Source: Pullichristensenella sp002068815 (GTDB taxonomy: Bacteria > Bacillota > Clostridia > Christensenellales > Aristaeellaceae). From it: a DNA stretch of 64,000 nucleotides. The notes beneath the pieces were generated by a model. It saw only the letters and a program-made list of their open reading frames with translations, was not told the origin of the DNA and did no database searches. The DNA lies in NCBI GenBank assembly GCA_040772885.1, contig JAXGXF010000006.1, forward strand, positions 1 through 64,000. Reading direction: 5' to 3'. This document shows, one piece after another, positions 33,842 through 41,871 of this stretch. Positions within the stretch are counted from its first letter, which is position 1. Every line of letters starts with the position of its first letter. Position numbers and translations under genes: made by a program.

Positions 33842-35383
33842 ATGCCGGACAGGATATTGCTGGAGATGAAGGGCATCACAAAGACGTTTCCGGGCGTCAA
33901 GGCGCTCGACAACGTCAGCTTTCAGGTCAAGGAGCACCACATCCACGCGCTCGTCGGCGAAAACGGCGCGGGGAAGTCGACGCTGATGAACGTCCTGAGC
34001 GGCGTCTACCGCCACGGGGACTACATAGGCGACATCGTCTTTGACGGAGAGGTGTGCCAGTTCAAGGGCATCCGGGACAGCGAGGCGCGGGGCATCGTCA
34101 TCATCCACCAGGAGCTCGCGCTCGTCCCGCAGCTCTCCGTCGCCGAGAACGTGTTTTTGGGAAACGAGCGGCTCGCCGGCCGGGGCGTCGTCGACTGGAG
34201 CCGCACGCACTTTGAGACCGACAAATTGCTCAAGACCGTTGGGCTGAACATAGATCCGGAGGCGCAGGTGCAGACGCTCGGCGTCGGAAAGCAGCAGCTG
34301 ATCGAGATCGCGAAGGCGCTCTCGAAGCACGTGAAGCTGCTCATCCTCGACGAGCCGACCGCGGCGCTGAACGACGAGGAATCCGAGAAGCTGTTGCAGC
34401 TGTTGCTCCGGCTCCGCAGCGAGGGCATCACCTCGATCATCATCTCGCACAAGATCAACGAGGTGCGCGAGGTCGCCGACGAGATCACGGTGCTGCGCGA
34501 CGGGGCGACGATCGAGACGCTTATGCGCGGGGTCGACGACATCACCGAGGAGCGCATCATCCGCGGCATGGTCGGCCGCGACCTCGCGCACCGCTTCCCG
34601 CCGAGGGTTCCGAACATCGACCGGTCGGGCCTGTTCGAGGTCCGCAACTGGACGGTGACCGACGAGGCCGACCCGTCGCGCGCGAAGCTCAAGGACGTAA
34701 ACCTCCGCGTCGCGCGCGGCGAGGTCGTCGGCATCGCCGGGCTCATGGGCGCGGGGCGCACGGAATTTGTGAAGAGCGTGTTCGGGCACGCGTACGGCGC
34801 GTCCGTCCGCGGCGAAATCTTCCTCGACGGAAAGAAGATACGCGCGCGCACGCCGCACGAGGCGATCTCGCACGGGCTCGCGTACGTGACCGAGGACCGC
34901 AAGGTCGAGGGGCTGATGTTGAACCACAGCGTCAGCATGAATCTGACGCTCTCGAACCTCAAGCGCGTCGGCAGCGGCCGCACGATCAACCCGAAGCTCG
35001 AGCTCTCCGAGTGCGAAAAGCTGCGCGACGAGTTCCGCATCAAGGCGCCCGACCTCTATCAGGCCGTCGGCAACCTCTCCGGCGGCAACCAGCAGAAGGT
35101 CATGCTCGGCAAGTGGGTGTTCGCGGAGCCGGAGGTGCTCTTGCTCGACGAGCCGACCCGCGGCATCGACGTGGGCGCGAAGTACGAGGTCTACACGATC
35201 ATCAACAAATTGGCCGGCCGCGGCAAGCGCATCATCGTGATCTCCTCGGAGATGGCGGAATTGATCGGCCTGTGCGACCGCATCTACATCATGAACGAGG
35301 GCCGGATCGTCGGCGAGGTCGCGGGCAGCGAGGCCACCCAGGAGAGCATCATGGCGACGATCATTCAGAGTTCGAAGGAGTAG
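33842..35383 (+). CDS. mmsA: Multiple-monosaccharide ABC transporter ATPase (MmsA/GguA)
   Basis: This 513-residue protein has two fused nucleotide-binding domains. The first has GENGAGKST, a VGKQQLIEIAKALS signature region and LLILDEPTAAL. The second has GLMGAGRTE, LSGGNQQK and LLLDEPTRGIDVG. This is the CUT2 sugar ATPase form, with its best match to the MmsA/GguA type given the ChvE neighbour. The ATG at 33842 follows GAGGAG. Confidence 0.94.
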   Translation: MPDRILLEMKGITKTFPGVKALDNVSFQVKEHHIHALVGENGAGKSTLMNVLSGVYRHGDYIGDIVFDGEVCQFKGIRDSEARGIVIIHQELALVPQLSVAENVFLGNERLAGRGVVDWSRTHFETDKLLKTVGLNIDPEAQVQTLGVGKQQLIEIAKALSKHVKLLILDEPTAALNDEESEKLLQLLLRLRSEGITSIIISHKINEVREVADEITVLRDGATIETLMRGVDDITEERIIRGMVGRDLAHRFPPRVPNIDRSGLFEVRNWTVTDEADPSRAKLKDVNLRVARGEVVGIAGLMGAGRTEFVKSVFGHAYGASVRGEIFLDGKKIRARTPHEAISHGLAYVTEDRKVEGLMLNHSVSMNLTLSNLKRVGSGRTINPKLELSECEKLRDEFRIKAPDLYQAVGNLSGGNQQKVMLGKWVFAEPEVLLLDEPTRGIDVGAKYEVYTIINKLAGRGKRIIVISSEMAELIGLCDRIYIMNEGRIVGEVAGSEATQESIMATIIQSSKE

Positions 35384-35389
35384 TGGAGC

Positions 35390-36559
35390 ATGGCGAATTT
35401 CAGAAAGGCGATCCGCTCGAACATCCGGCAATACACGATGGGCATTGCCCTTGCCGTTCTGATCCTGGTCCTTGAGGTCGTGACCGAGGGCACGATGCTG
35501 AAGCCTCTGAACGTGACGAACCTGATTTTGCAGAACATGTACGTGTTCGTGCTGGGCATGGGCATGCTCCTGTGCATTCTGACCGGCGGAAACATCGACC
35601 TGTCGGTCGGCTCCGTCGTCGCGTTCGCCTCGGCGATCGCGGGCGTATTGATGGTCGACATGCACATGCCGACGCTGCCGGCGGTCCTGATCGTGCTCGC
35701 GGTCGGGCTCGTCGTGGGCATGTGGCACGGCTTCTGGATCGCGGTGATCAAGGTGCACCCGTGGATCACGACGCTCGCGGGCGAGCTGCTGTTCCGCGGC
35801 CTCGCGCAGGTCATTTTGAACGGACGCTCGATCGGCCCGGTGCCGGAGGCGTTCCAGTTCCTCGCGACCGGCTTTTTCCCGGACATCATCCCCGGCGCGC
35901 CGCGGCACATGCTGACGATCCTGTTGGGCGCGGTGGGCACGATCGTCTTCATCGCGTCAACGCTGATCTCCAACCGCCGCAACAAGAGGATGGGCCTGCC
36001 GACGACGTCGATGGGCCTGCTCGCCGGCAAGATCGTGCTGATCTCCCTGTTCATCAACGCGCTGTGCTATGTGCTCTCCGGCTACAAGGGCGCGTCGTTT
36101 GCGATGCTTCTCTTGATCGTGCTGGTCCTGATCTTCTCGTTCATCACGAAGAAGTCCGTGTTCGGCCGCCACCTGTACGCGATGGGCGGCAACATCAAGG
36201 CGGCGCGGCTCTCCGGCATCAACACGAGCCGGCTGATGTTCACCGTCTACACGATCTCGAGCTTCATGGCGACCGTCGCGGGCATCCTCGTGTGTGCGCG
36301 CGCGACGTCGGCGACCCCGAAGGCCGGCATCAACTACGAGACGGACGCGATCGCGGCGTGCTTTTTGGGCGGCGCGTCGATCAGCGGCGGCGCGGGCACG
36401 GTGTTCGGCGTGCTCGTCGGCGCGCTGATCATGGGCGTTTTGAACAACGGCATGTCGCTGCTCGGCGTGTCGATCGACTGGCAGTCGTCGATCAAGGGCC
36501 TCGTCGTGCTCGTCGCGGTCGCGTTCGACATGCTGTTCAAGAACAGGCAGCGCGGATAG
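35390..36559 (+). CDS. mmsB: Multiple-monosaccharide ABC transporter permease (MmsB/GguB)
   Basis: This 389-residue permease is longer than the RbsC type (about 320) through an extra membrane pair near 185-245, the hallmark of the MmsB/GguB subgroup. It has ILTGGNIDLSVGSVVAFAS and the loop YAMGGNIKAARLSGIN. About ten membrane segments are predicted. It lies 6 nt after mmsA, with GGAG near its start. Confidence 0.94.
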   Translation: MANFRKAIRSNIRQYTMGIALAVLILVLEVVTEGTMLKPLNVTNLILQNMYVFVLGMGMLLCILTGGNIDLSVGSVVAFASAIAGVLMVDMHMPTLPAVLIVLAVGLVVGMWHGFWIAVIKVHPWITTLAGELLFRGLAQVILNGRSIGPVPEAFQFLATGFFPDIIPGAPRHMLTILLGAVGTIVFIASTLISNRRNKRMGLPTTSMGLLAGKIVLISLFINALCYVLSGYKGASFAMLLLIVLVLIFSFITKKSVFGRHLYAMGGNIKAARLSGINTSRLMFTVYTISSFMATVAGILVCARATSATPKAGINYETDAIAACFLGGASISGGAGTVFGVLVGALIMGVLNNGMSLLGVSIDWQSSIKGLVVLVAVAFDMLFKNRQRG

Positions 36560-36573
36560 GAGGACGACGAAAA

Positions 36574-37476
36574 ATGGACCCGAAGACCCTGTATCAATGG
36601 TGCGCGGTGCCCGCGGACAAATTGGAAAGCCACCCCGCATTGAAGGTGCCGCTGCGCATCGTCCCGGATTCCGAGGCGATGGGGCGCGCTATGGCCGAGG
36701 AGCTCGCCGCGGAGATCGAGCGCGCGAACCGCGAAAACCGCGCGTTCCGCGCGATCATCCCCTGCGGGCCGAGCTGCTGGTACGCGCCGTTTGCGGAAAT
36801 CGTCAACGCGCGGGGCATATCGCTTAAGAACTTCACCGTCTTTCACATGGACGAGTGCCTCGACTGGCAGGGAAACCCGCTGCACCCGGGCGACCCGTAC
36901 AACTTCCGCAGCTTCATGGAGAGGCACTTCTACGGCGGCATACGCAAGGAGCTCGCGGTCCCGGAGGAGCGGCGCTTCTTCCTGTCGCCGGCTTCGATGG
37001 AGGCCGTGCGCGCGGAGATCTACCGCGAGGACATCGACCTGACCTACGGCGGCTGGGGGCAGGACGGGCACATCGCCTACAACCAGGCGCGGCGCAACCA
37101 GTACGGCCGGCTGACGCTCGATCAATTGCGCGAGGCGTCGATCCGCGTGCAGTACAACAACGACGACACGATCCTGGCGCTCGCGCAGCGTACCTTCGGC
37201 GCGGCGTACCAGTTCGTGCCGCCGATGTCGGTGACGCTGGGGGTCAAGGAGTGCCTGCGCGCGAAGAAGGTGCGGCTGTTCAGCGACACCGGCGCGTGGA
37301 AGCAGACGGCGCTGCGCGTCGCGCTGTTCTCCGAGCCCGACCCCGAGTATCCGCTGACGCTATTGCAGGAGCACCCGGACGCGCTTCTGACCGCGACGCT
37401 TTCGACCGCGATCCACCCGATCTCCGAGCATCCGGAGTGGGTATTCAAGGGGATCAACGATGAAGCCCCTGTTTGA
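36574..37476 (+). CDS. NagB-like sugar-phosphate isomerase/deaminase
   Basis: This 300-residue protein belongs to the glucosamine-6-phosphate deaminase/6-phosphogluconolactonase superfamily. FHMDECL matches the catalytic aspartate loop and GGWGQDGHIAYNQ the GxGxDGHIAFNE loop, with Glu changed to Gln. FSDTGAWKQTALRVAL matches the phosphate-binding lysine region. The Glu-to-Gln change and a longer N-terminus suggest a substrate other than glucosamine-6-phosphate. It is in the operon after mmsB (GGAGG, 14-nt gap) and overlaps the kinase gene by 17 nt. Confidence 0.87.
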   Translation: MDPKTLYQWCAVPADKLESHPALKVPLRIVPDSEAMGRAMAEELAAEIERANRENRAFRAIIPCGPSCWYAPFAEIVNARGISLKNFTVFHMDECLDWQGNPLHPGDPYNFRSFMERHFYGGIRKELAVPEERRFFLSPASMEAVRAEIYREDIDLTYGGWGQDGHIAYNQARRNQYGRLTLDQLREASIRVQYNNDDTILALAQRTFGAAYQFVPPMSVTLGVKECLRAKKVRLFSDTGAWKQTALRVALFSEPDPEYPLTLLQEHPDALLTATLSTAIHPISEHPEWVFKGINDEAPV

Positions 37477-38440
37477 CCAGGTCGTCGGCACCGGCGGGAT
37501 CGGCACCGGCGTGCTGTTCGAGCTCTCGGACAGCCGGCCGCTCAGCCGCAACGAGACGCGGCTCGCGAAGCTCACGCCGACGCGCGACTACTGCAAGCAG
37601 CACATCATTTTGCACTACATCGCGCGCGTGCTCGCGCCGGGGGTGGCGGTTCGCGCGATAGGTCTCGTCGGCGAGGACGATCAGGGCGCGGCGCTGCTTG
37701 CCGAGATGCGCTCGGCAGGCATCGACACGGCGCGCGTCGGGCGGACCGCGGCGCTCCGGACGATGTACTGCGTCTGCATACAGTACCCGGACAAGGCCGT
37801 CTGCAACGTGACGACGAGCGAGAGCGCGTGCTCGCTCGTGACGGCGGAATACGTCGGCCGGGCGCTCGATGGGCTTTCGATGGACGGCAAGACTGTCGCG
37901 ATCGCGGCGCCCGAGGTGCCGGTCGCGGCGCGGCTTGAATTGCTTCGGAGGGCGAGGGACGCCGGCGCGCTGACCGTCGCCTCGTGCCTCGTCGACGAGT
38001 TCGCGGAGTTCGGGGGTTGCGGCGGGCTGCGTTTGACCGACATACTCGCCGTCAACGAGGACGAGGCGGCGGCGTACCTGGGCGAGGCGATTCCCGACAT
38101 GGAGGAACTCGCGCGCGCGTGCCACCGGAAGCTGCGGGCGGAGAACCCATCCATGCGGCTTCTGATGACCTGCGGCGCGAACGGCAGCTGCGCCTGCGAG
38201 GGCGAGCGCGTTGCGCACGTCCCGGCGCTCCCGGGCCCCGTCGTCGCGACCGGCGGCGCGGGCGACGCGTACATCGCGGGCTGCGCGATCGGGCTGATCC
38301 TCGGGCTGCCGTTTTTGCCCGGGAGCGGCGTAAGCGCCGCGGAGCTCGGCGCGCACCTGGCGAGGGAGTCGATTGGAAGCGCGGACACGATCGCGTTCCA
38401 CATCGGCCGCGCGACGGCGCTGGATTTTATCGAGAAATGA
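37460..38440 (+). CDS. PfkB-family carbohydrate kinase
   Basis: This 326-residue ribokinase-like protein has the C-terminal PfkB signature ATGGAGDAYIAG with catalytic aspartate at about 269, and an N-terminal GIGTGVLFEL in place of the common GG motif. It phosphorylates a sugar or sugar derivative; the substrate is unknown. It starts inside the end of the NagB-like gene, so the two are coupled. In sequence: import, phosphorylation by this kinase, then isomerisation or deamination. Confidence 0.88.
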   Translation: MKPLFDQVVGTGGIGTGVLFELSDSRPLSRNETRLAKLTPTRDYCKQHIILHYIARVLAPGVAVRAIGLVGEDDQGAALLAEMRSAGIDTARVGRTAALRTMYCVCIQYPDKAVCNVTTSESACSLVTAEYVGRALDGLSMDGKTVAIAAPEVPVAARLELLRRARDAGALTVASCLVDEFAEFGGCGGLRLTDILAVNEDEAAAYLGEAIPDMEELARACHRKLRAENPSMRLLMTCGANGSCACEGERVAHVPALPGPVVATGGAGDAYIAGCAIGLILGLPFLPGSGVSAAELGAHLARESIGSADTIAFHIGRATALDFIEK

Positions 38441-38525
38441 TCAGAAAAACCGAAGGTTTTTCGGGTCGGCGGGCGGAGGTACGGTACCGCATGCCGACGA
38501 TCAAAATCGAGAGGAGTATGTTTTG

Positions 38526-39566
38526 TTGAACCGCATCTCGAGGCGGCCGTTTGCGAACTACGCGGGCCGCGACATCTGGCTGTTTCAAATCGAGGGCGAG
38601 CGGATGTCCGCCGCCGTGACGAACTTCGGGGGGATACTGCAGTCGCTCTTCGTCCGCGACGCGCGCGGCGAAACGCTCGACGTCGTGCTCGGGTACGACA
38701 CGCTCGCGGAGTACATCGCGGACGGCACGTTCTTCGGCGCGATGATCGGGCCGATCGCCGACCGCATGGACGGCGGGCGCTGCGTCCTCGCGGGGAAACA
38801 GGTGGAGCTTCCGAAGAACGCCGGGCCAGACAGCATGCACTCGGGCCCGCGCGGGTTCCACCGGCAGATCTGGGACTGGGAGGAACTGCCCGACGGCATC
38901 TCCTTTTCCCGCCGGTTTTCGGACGGCGAACTGGGCTTTCCGGGCTCGCTCGGCGTGCGGCTCAACTATCGGCTGAACGGGGACGCGCTCCGGCTCGAGT
39001 ACGCCGCGCGCTCGGACACCGAGACCGCCTTGAGCTTCACGAACCACAGCTATTTCAACCTCGACGGCGCGCGGGGCGACTGTCGGAGCCATGTGCTCAA
39101 GCTCTCCGCATCCCAATACGCCGAGACGAGGCGTCAGACCGACCCGATCGCGACCGGCAGGCTGCTCGACGCCGCCGGCACGCCGCTCGACTTCCGAAGC
39201 GGGAGGGCGGTCGGGGACGCGGCCGCGCGCGCGGAGTTTCCCGAAATCCGCGCGGCGGGAGGCGTCGATCACTACTTCGCATGCGACGGCGAGGGCTTCC
39301 GCACGATGGCGACGCTTGCAAGCCCCGCGAGCGGGCTGACGCTTACCTGCTCGTCCGACGCGCCGGGGCTTCTCGTCTACACCGGCAACGGGCTCGACGG
39401 CGTCGCCGGCAAGGGGGGCAAGATCTACGGCCGGCACTGGGGCGTCTGCCTCGAGACCGGGCGCTTCCCGAACGCCGTCAATTTCCCCGGGCGCCGGGAG
39501 GGCGTGCTGCTCCAGCCCGGCGAGGCGTACGAGAGCGCGACGGAGTTCGCATTTTCCGCCGAATAA
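38526..39566 (+). CDS. galM: Aldose 1-epimerase (mutarotase)
   Basis: This 346-residue protein of the aldose 1-epimerase family has substrate histidines in SMHSGPRGFHR and FTNHSYFNLDG and the catalytic glutamate in CLETGRFPNAVNFP. It interconverts alpha and beta anomers of the sugars imported here. No ATG fits the frame. A TTG at 38526 (or 38523) lies six to nine bases after AGGAG. An out-of-frame ATG at 38491 opens only a 12-codon reading frame. Confidence 0.9.
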   Translation: MNRISRRPFANYAGRDIWLFQIEGERMSAAVTNFGGILQSLFVRDARGETLDVVLGYDTLAEYIADGTFFGAMIGPIADRMDGGRCVLAGKQVELPKNAGPDSMHSGPRGFHRQIWDWEELPDGISFSRRFSDGELGFPGSLGVRLNYRLNGDALRLEYAARSDTETALSFTNHSYFNLDGARGDCRSHVLKLSASQYAETRRQTDPIATGRLLDAAGTPLDFRSGRAVGDAAARAEFPEIRAAGGVDHYFACDGEGFRTMATLASPASGLTLTCSSDAPGLLVYTGNGLDGVAGKGGKIYGRHWGVCLETGRFPNAVNFPGRREGVLLQPGEAYESATEFAFSAE

Positions 39567-39602
39567 CCGGAACGCTTCGCGCGCAAAATCGTCTAACAGA
39601 CG

Positions 39603-39631
39603 GTTTAGCAATCCGTTCCGGATTGCTAAAC
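39603..39631. repeat. Palindromic element before a small gene
   Basis: GTTTAGCAATCCG, loop TTC and CGGATTGCTAAAC form a perfect 13-bp hairpin, preceded by a short hairpin GTCT-AAC-AGAC. It is AT-rich relative to its surroundings, has no T-run, and abuts the ribosome binding site of the next gene. Confidence 0.6.
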
Positions 39632-39645
39632 AGGAGGTGCGCATC

Positions 39646-39846
39646 GTGAAGAAATTTATCCCATACGAAAAGCTGTCGAAACGGAAGCGGCGGGAGACCG
39701 ATCGCCTCAGGCGCGCGGACTGGGGAGAGCTCTGCCCGGTCACGCGCAGGCCCGAGAACCCGAACGCCTACAACCGAAAGAGAGACCGGCGCAAATCCGA
39801 GGAGGACGGCGTCGGTTCTTTTTTGTTGCGTTCAAATATGGTATAA
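39646..39846 (+). CDS. Small basic protein, conserved type, function unknown
   Basis: This 66-residue, highly charged protein starts VKKFIPYEKLSKRKRRETD and contains WGELCPVTRRPENPNAYNRKR. Similar short basic proteins with an FIPYEKLSK start occur widely in Clostridia by my recollection. AGGAGG lies eight bases before the GTG. The last 12 or so codons run through a terminator-like hairpin (about 39786-39818, followed by T6) and into the -10 of the next gene, so the natural C-terminus may have been shorter. Confidence 0.65.
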   Translation: MKKFIPYEKLSKRKRRETDRLRRADWGELCPVTRRPENPNAYNRKRDRRKSEEDGVGSFLLRSNMV

Positions 39847-39847
39847 T
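39842..39847 (+). promoter_or_regulatory. -10 element for the SRAP gene
   Basis: TATAAT, 23 nt before the SRAP start codon and overlapping the stop codon of the small basic gene. The -35 is a poor T-run. Confidence 0.55.
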
Positions 39848-39869
39848 CAGGCGGATGGGAGGAATCGGC

Positions 39870-40427
39870 ATGTGCGGGCGGTATTTTCTGGAACCGGAGA
39901 TGAGCGACGAGGAGTGGGCGCGGATCGTCGAGGCGCTGAACCGCCGCCCGATCCCGGCGGGCACGAAGCTTGCGGGCGAGGTGTTCCCGACGGACGTCGT
40001 GCCGGCGCTCGCGGGCGGAAAGGCCGTCGCGATGCGCTGGGGGTTCACGAAACCCGTCGGGAGCGGCGTCGTCATCAACGCGCGCAGCGAGACCGCGGCG
40101 CAGAAGCCGATGTTCCGCAGCGCCGCGCGCTGCCTGATCCCCGCCGGAGGCTACTTCGAGTGGGGCCGCGAGGACAGGGTAAAGTACGCGCTGACCGGGC
40201 CCAGCCGCACGATCTACATGGCCGGGCTGTATCGCATAGAGGAACCCGGCGAACCCGCGCGCTTCGTGATCCTGACGCGGGCCGCCGCGCCGTCCGTTGC
40301 CTACATACACGACCGCATGCCGGTCATCCTCGACGGAGACGCGAGACGACAGTGGCTGAATCCCGGTTCTTCCCCGGCGGAAGTGCTCAAGGGCGCGGTG
40401 GGGGAGGTTCAGAGCGCGCCGCAGTAG
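39870..40427 (+). CDS. SOS response-associated peptidase (SRAP/HMCES/YedK family)
   Basis: This 185-residue protein starts MCGRY, placing the catalytic Cys at position 2 after Met removal. It also has NARSET (Asn), GYFEW (Glu) and HDRMPVIL (His), the full SRAP active site. The family forms a thiazolidine crosslink with abasic sites in single-stranded DNA to protect them. The ATG at 39870 follows GGGAGG; the Cys-2 requirement fixes the start. Its 3' end overlaps the MerR gene by 19 nt on the other strand. Confidence 0.95.
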   Translation: MCGRYFLEPEMSDEEWARIVEALNRRPIPAGTKLAGEVFPTDVVPALAGGKAVAMRWGFTKPVGSGVVINARSETAAQKPMFRSAARCLIPAGGYFEWGREDRVKYALTGPSRTIYMAGLYRIEEPGEPARFVILTRAAAPSVAYIHDRMPVILDGDARRQWLNPGSSPAEVLKGAVGEVQSAPQ

Positions 40428-41137
40428 ATTTCGACGGCCTTCGCGGTGAAATGCGCCGTGCCGGGGCCGCCCATCTCATCGAGGGACGCGGCAAACTCGC
40501 CGTCGCCCTCGTACATGCGCCCGAGCAGCCGCAGTATCTCCGGCGTGCAGGTGTAGAAGTTGTCGTCGATCGTCTTGCGCAACTCCGCGACCAGCTTCTG
40601 CGCGTCGCCGCGCCCCGGGTCGCCGCCGACGAGCTTCCCGAAGCCCTCGAGCACCGCCTTCATCCTCGCGGCCGCGGCCTCGTCGTCCGCCTCCGTCCGG
40701 CGCTTCGCGCGCTCGGTAAATTCCCGGTACGCGTCGCTTTCGCCCCAGGCCTCCTTCGCGCGCCGGGCGTAGTCGTCGATCTTTCTCGTGTCGAATGCGG
40801 AAAAGTCCAATGTCTTTACTCCCAACCCCTTGATTCCGGCGGCGAGCGCGATCAGGTTTTCGAGGTGCTCCTTCTTGAGCGTCAGAAGCTCGATCTGCTG
40901 CTGGAGCGCGCGGTTGCGGTCGAAGCCCGGCGCGTCGAGCGTCCGCTTGATCTCCTTCAGCGGGAACTCGAGCTCCCGAAAAAGCAATACCTGCTGCAGA
41001 CGCTCGAGGGACTCCGCGCCGTAGAGCCTGTACCCGGCCTCGGTCACGTCGTCCGGCTTCAGCAAACCCAGCCTGTCGTAGTAGCGCAGCGCCCGCGCGC
41101 TCACGCCCGTGAGATTCGAGACCTCCGAAACCGTCAT
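40409..41137 (-). CDS. MerR-family regulator with a TipA-like C-terminal domain
   Basis: This 242-residue protein has a MerR winged HTH (about 1-70, MTVSEVSNLTGVSARALRYYDRLG in part), a long coiled-coil dimer helix (70-110) and an alpha-helical C-terminal domain resembling the TipAS antibiotic-binding fold. It probably senses a hydrophobic or peptide-like compound. I chose the ATG at 41137, nine bases after GGGAGGG; 41146 abuts that site. It has a 19-bp-spacer promoter typical of MerR control, so it regulates itself. Confidence 0.9.
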   Translation of the reverse strand: MTVSEVSNLTGVSARALRYYDRLGLLKPDDVTEAGYRLYGAESLERLQQVLLFRELEFPLKEIKRTLDAPGFDRNRALQQQIELLTLKKEHLENLIALAAGIKGLGVKTLDFSAFDTRKIDDYARRAKEAWGESDAYREFTERAKRRTEADDEAAAARMKAVLEGFGKLVGGDPGRGDAQKLVAELRKTIDDNFYTCTPEILRLLGRMYEGDGEFAASLDEMGGPGTAHFTAKAVEIYCGAL

Positions 41138-41165
41138 CACGCACATCCCTCCCGTCGGTGGGAAC

Positions 41166-41196
41166 AGTATAAGGCCTGACGCAGTGTCAAGGTCAA
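41166..41196 (-). promoter_or_regulatory. MerR-type promoter with 19-bp spacer and internal dyad
   Basis: On the minus strand TTGACC (41191-41196), a 19-nt spacer and TATACT (41166-41171). The spacer holds the dyad TGACGCAGTGTCA (41177-41189 on the + strand). MerR proteins activate such over-long promoters by twisting the DNA. Confidence 0.75.
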
Positions 41197-41217
41197 GCCC
41201 CGCTGCGAATATATTTT

Positions 41218-41772
41218 TTACCACATGCTGACCGCGCCGATGCGCACGCAGTCCTCGCGGAGTTCTATGCTCGCGGATTGGGACTCCCCGTTGAAGTTGA
41301 CGCCGACGCGCGCAGTCCGCAGCGCACCGTCCCGCGGCGCGCCTTCCTCGGCGGTGTAGCCGCGCCCGCGGGAATAGGTGCGCTGCATCCCGGCATAGAT
41401 TCGGTCGAACAGTTCGCCGCCGTCCTGCGCGCCCTCGATCGGAATCTCGACGTCGACTTCATTCACGCCCCCGAACAGCAGCCATTTGAGCCAGGGGGAT
41501 TCGCCGTCCAGCACGTATTCGATCGAGCAGCTTCGCCCGAACGCCACCTGATTCTCATAGCGCCAGCAGACGAACGGCGTGTCCGAGAAGGGTTTCGTCG
41601 AATTAGGTGCGCCCTTGAGAAGCCGCACCGCCAGCGGCATGGCCGAGAACCGCACCATGTCGCCCTGCACGCCGGTTGCGCCGCTCCCCGTCCCGATGAA
41701 GCCGAACAGCCTGAAGCCAAGAAGCGCGATCAGCGAAGCGACAATGCAGCCGATGACGATCCACTTCCGCAT
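41218..41772 (-). CDS. Membrane-anchored protein of unknown function
   Basis: This 184-residue protein has an N-terminal membrane helix (WIVIGCIVASLIALLGFRLFGF) and an extracytoplasmic beta-rich domain. C79 and C91 (approximate positions) could form a disulfide. No family is recognised. The start at ATG 41772 is six bases after GGGGGG; a nearer ATG at 41778 abuts it. It stands alone between the MerR promoter and the hflX terminator. Confidence 0.7.
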   Translation of the reverse strand: MRKWIVIGCIVASLIALLGFRLFGFIGTGSGATGVQGDMVRFSAMPLAVRLLKGAPNSTKPFSDTPFVCWRYENQVAFGRSCSIEYVLDGESPWLKWLLFGGVNEVDVEIPIEGAQDGGELFDRIYAGMQRTYSRGRGYTAEEGAPRDGALRTARVGVNFNGESQSASIELREDCVRIGAVSMW

Positions 41773-41833
41773 CCCCATCCCCCCTTTTCCACAATATACC
41801 ACGCGCGTCCAGACCCGTCAACCGCGCAAAAAA

Positions 41834-41855
41834 CCCGCCCCTTGCGCGGGGCGGG
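41834..41855 (-). terminator. Terminator of the isc-hflX operon
   Basis: CCCGCCCC, a 6-nt loop and GGGGCGGG. In the minus direction the hairpin is followed by TTTTTT. Confidence 0.85.
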
Positions 41856-41871
41856 CGGAAATCCTGCATTT

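Noticed and set aside
38491..38529. ATG at 38491 as the start of the mutarotase
   Set aside because: It is out of frame and opens only a 12-codon frame. The mutarotase frame needs the TTG at 38523 or 38526.
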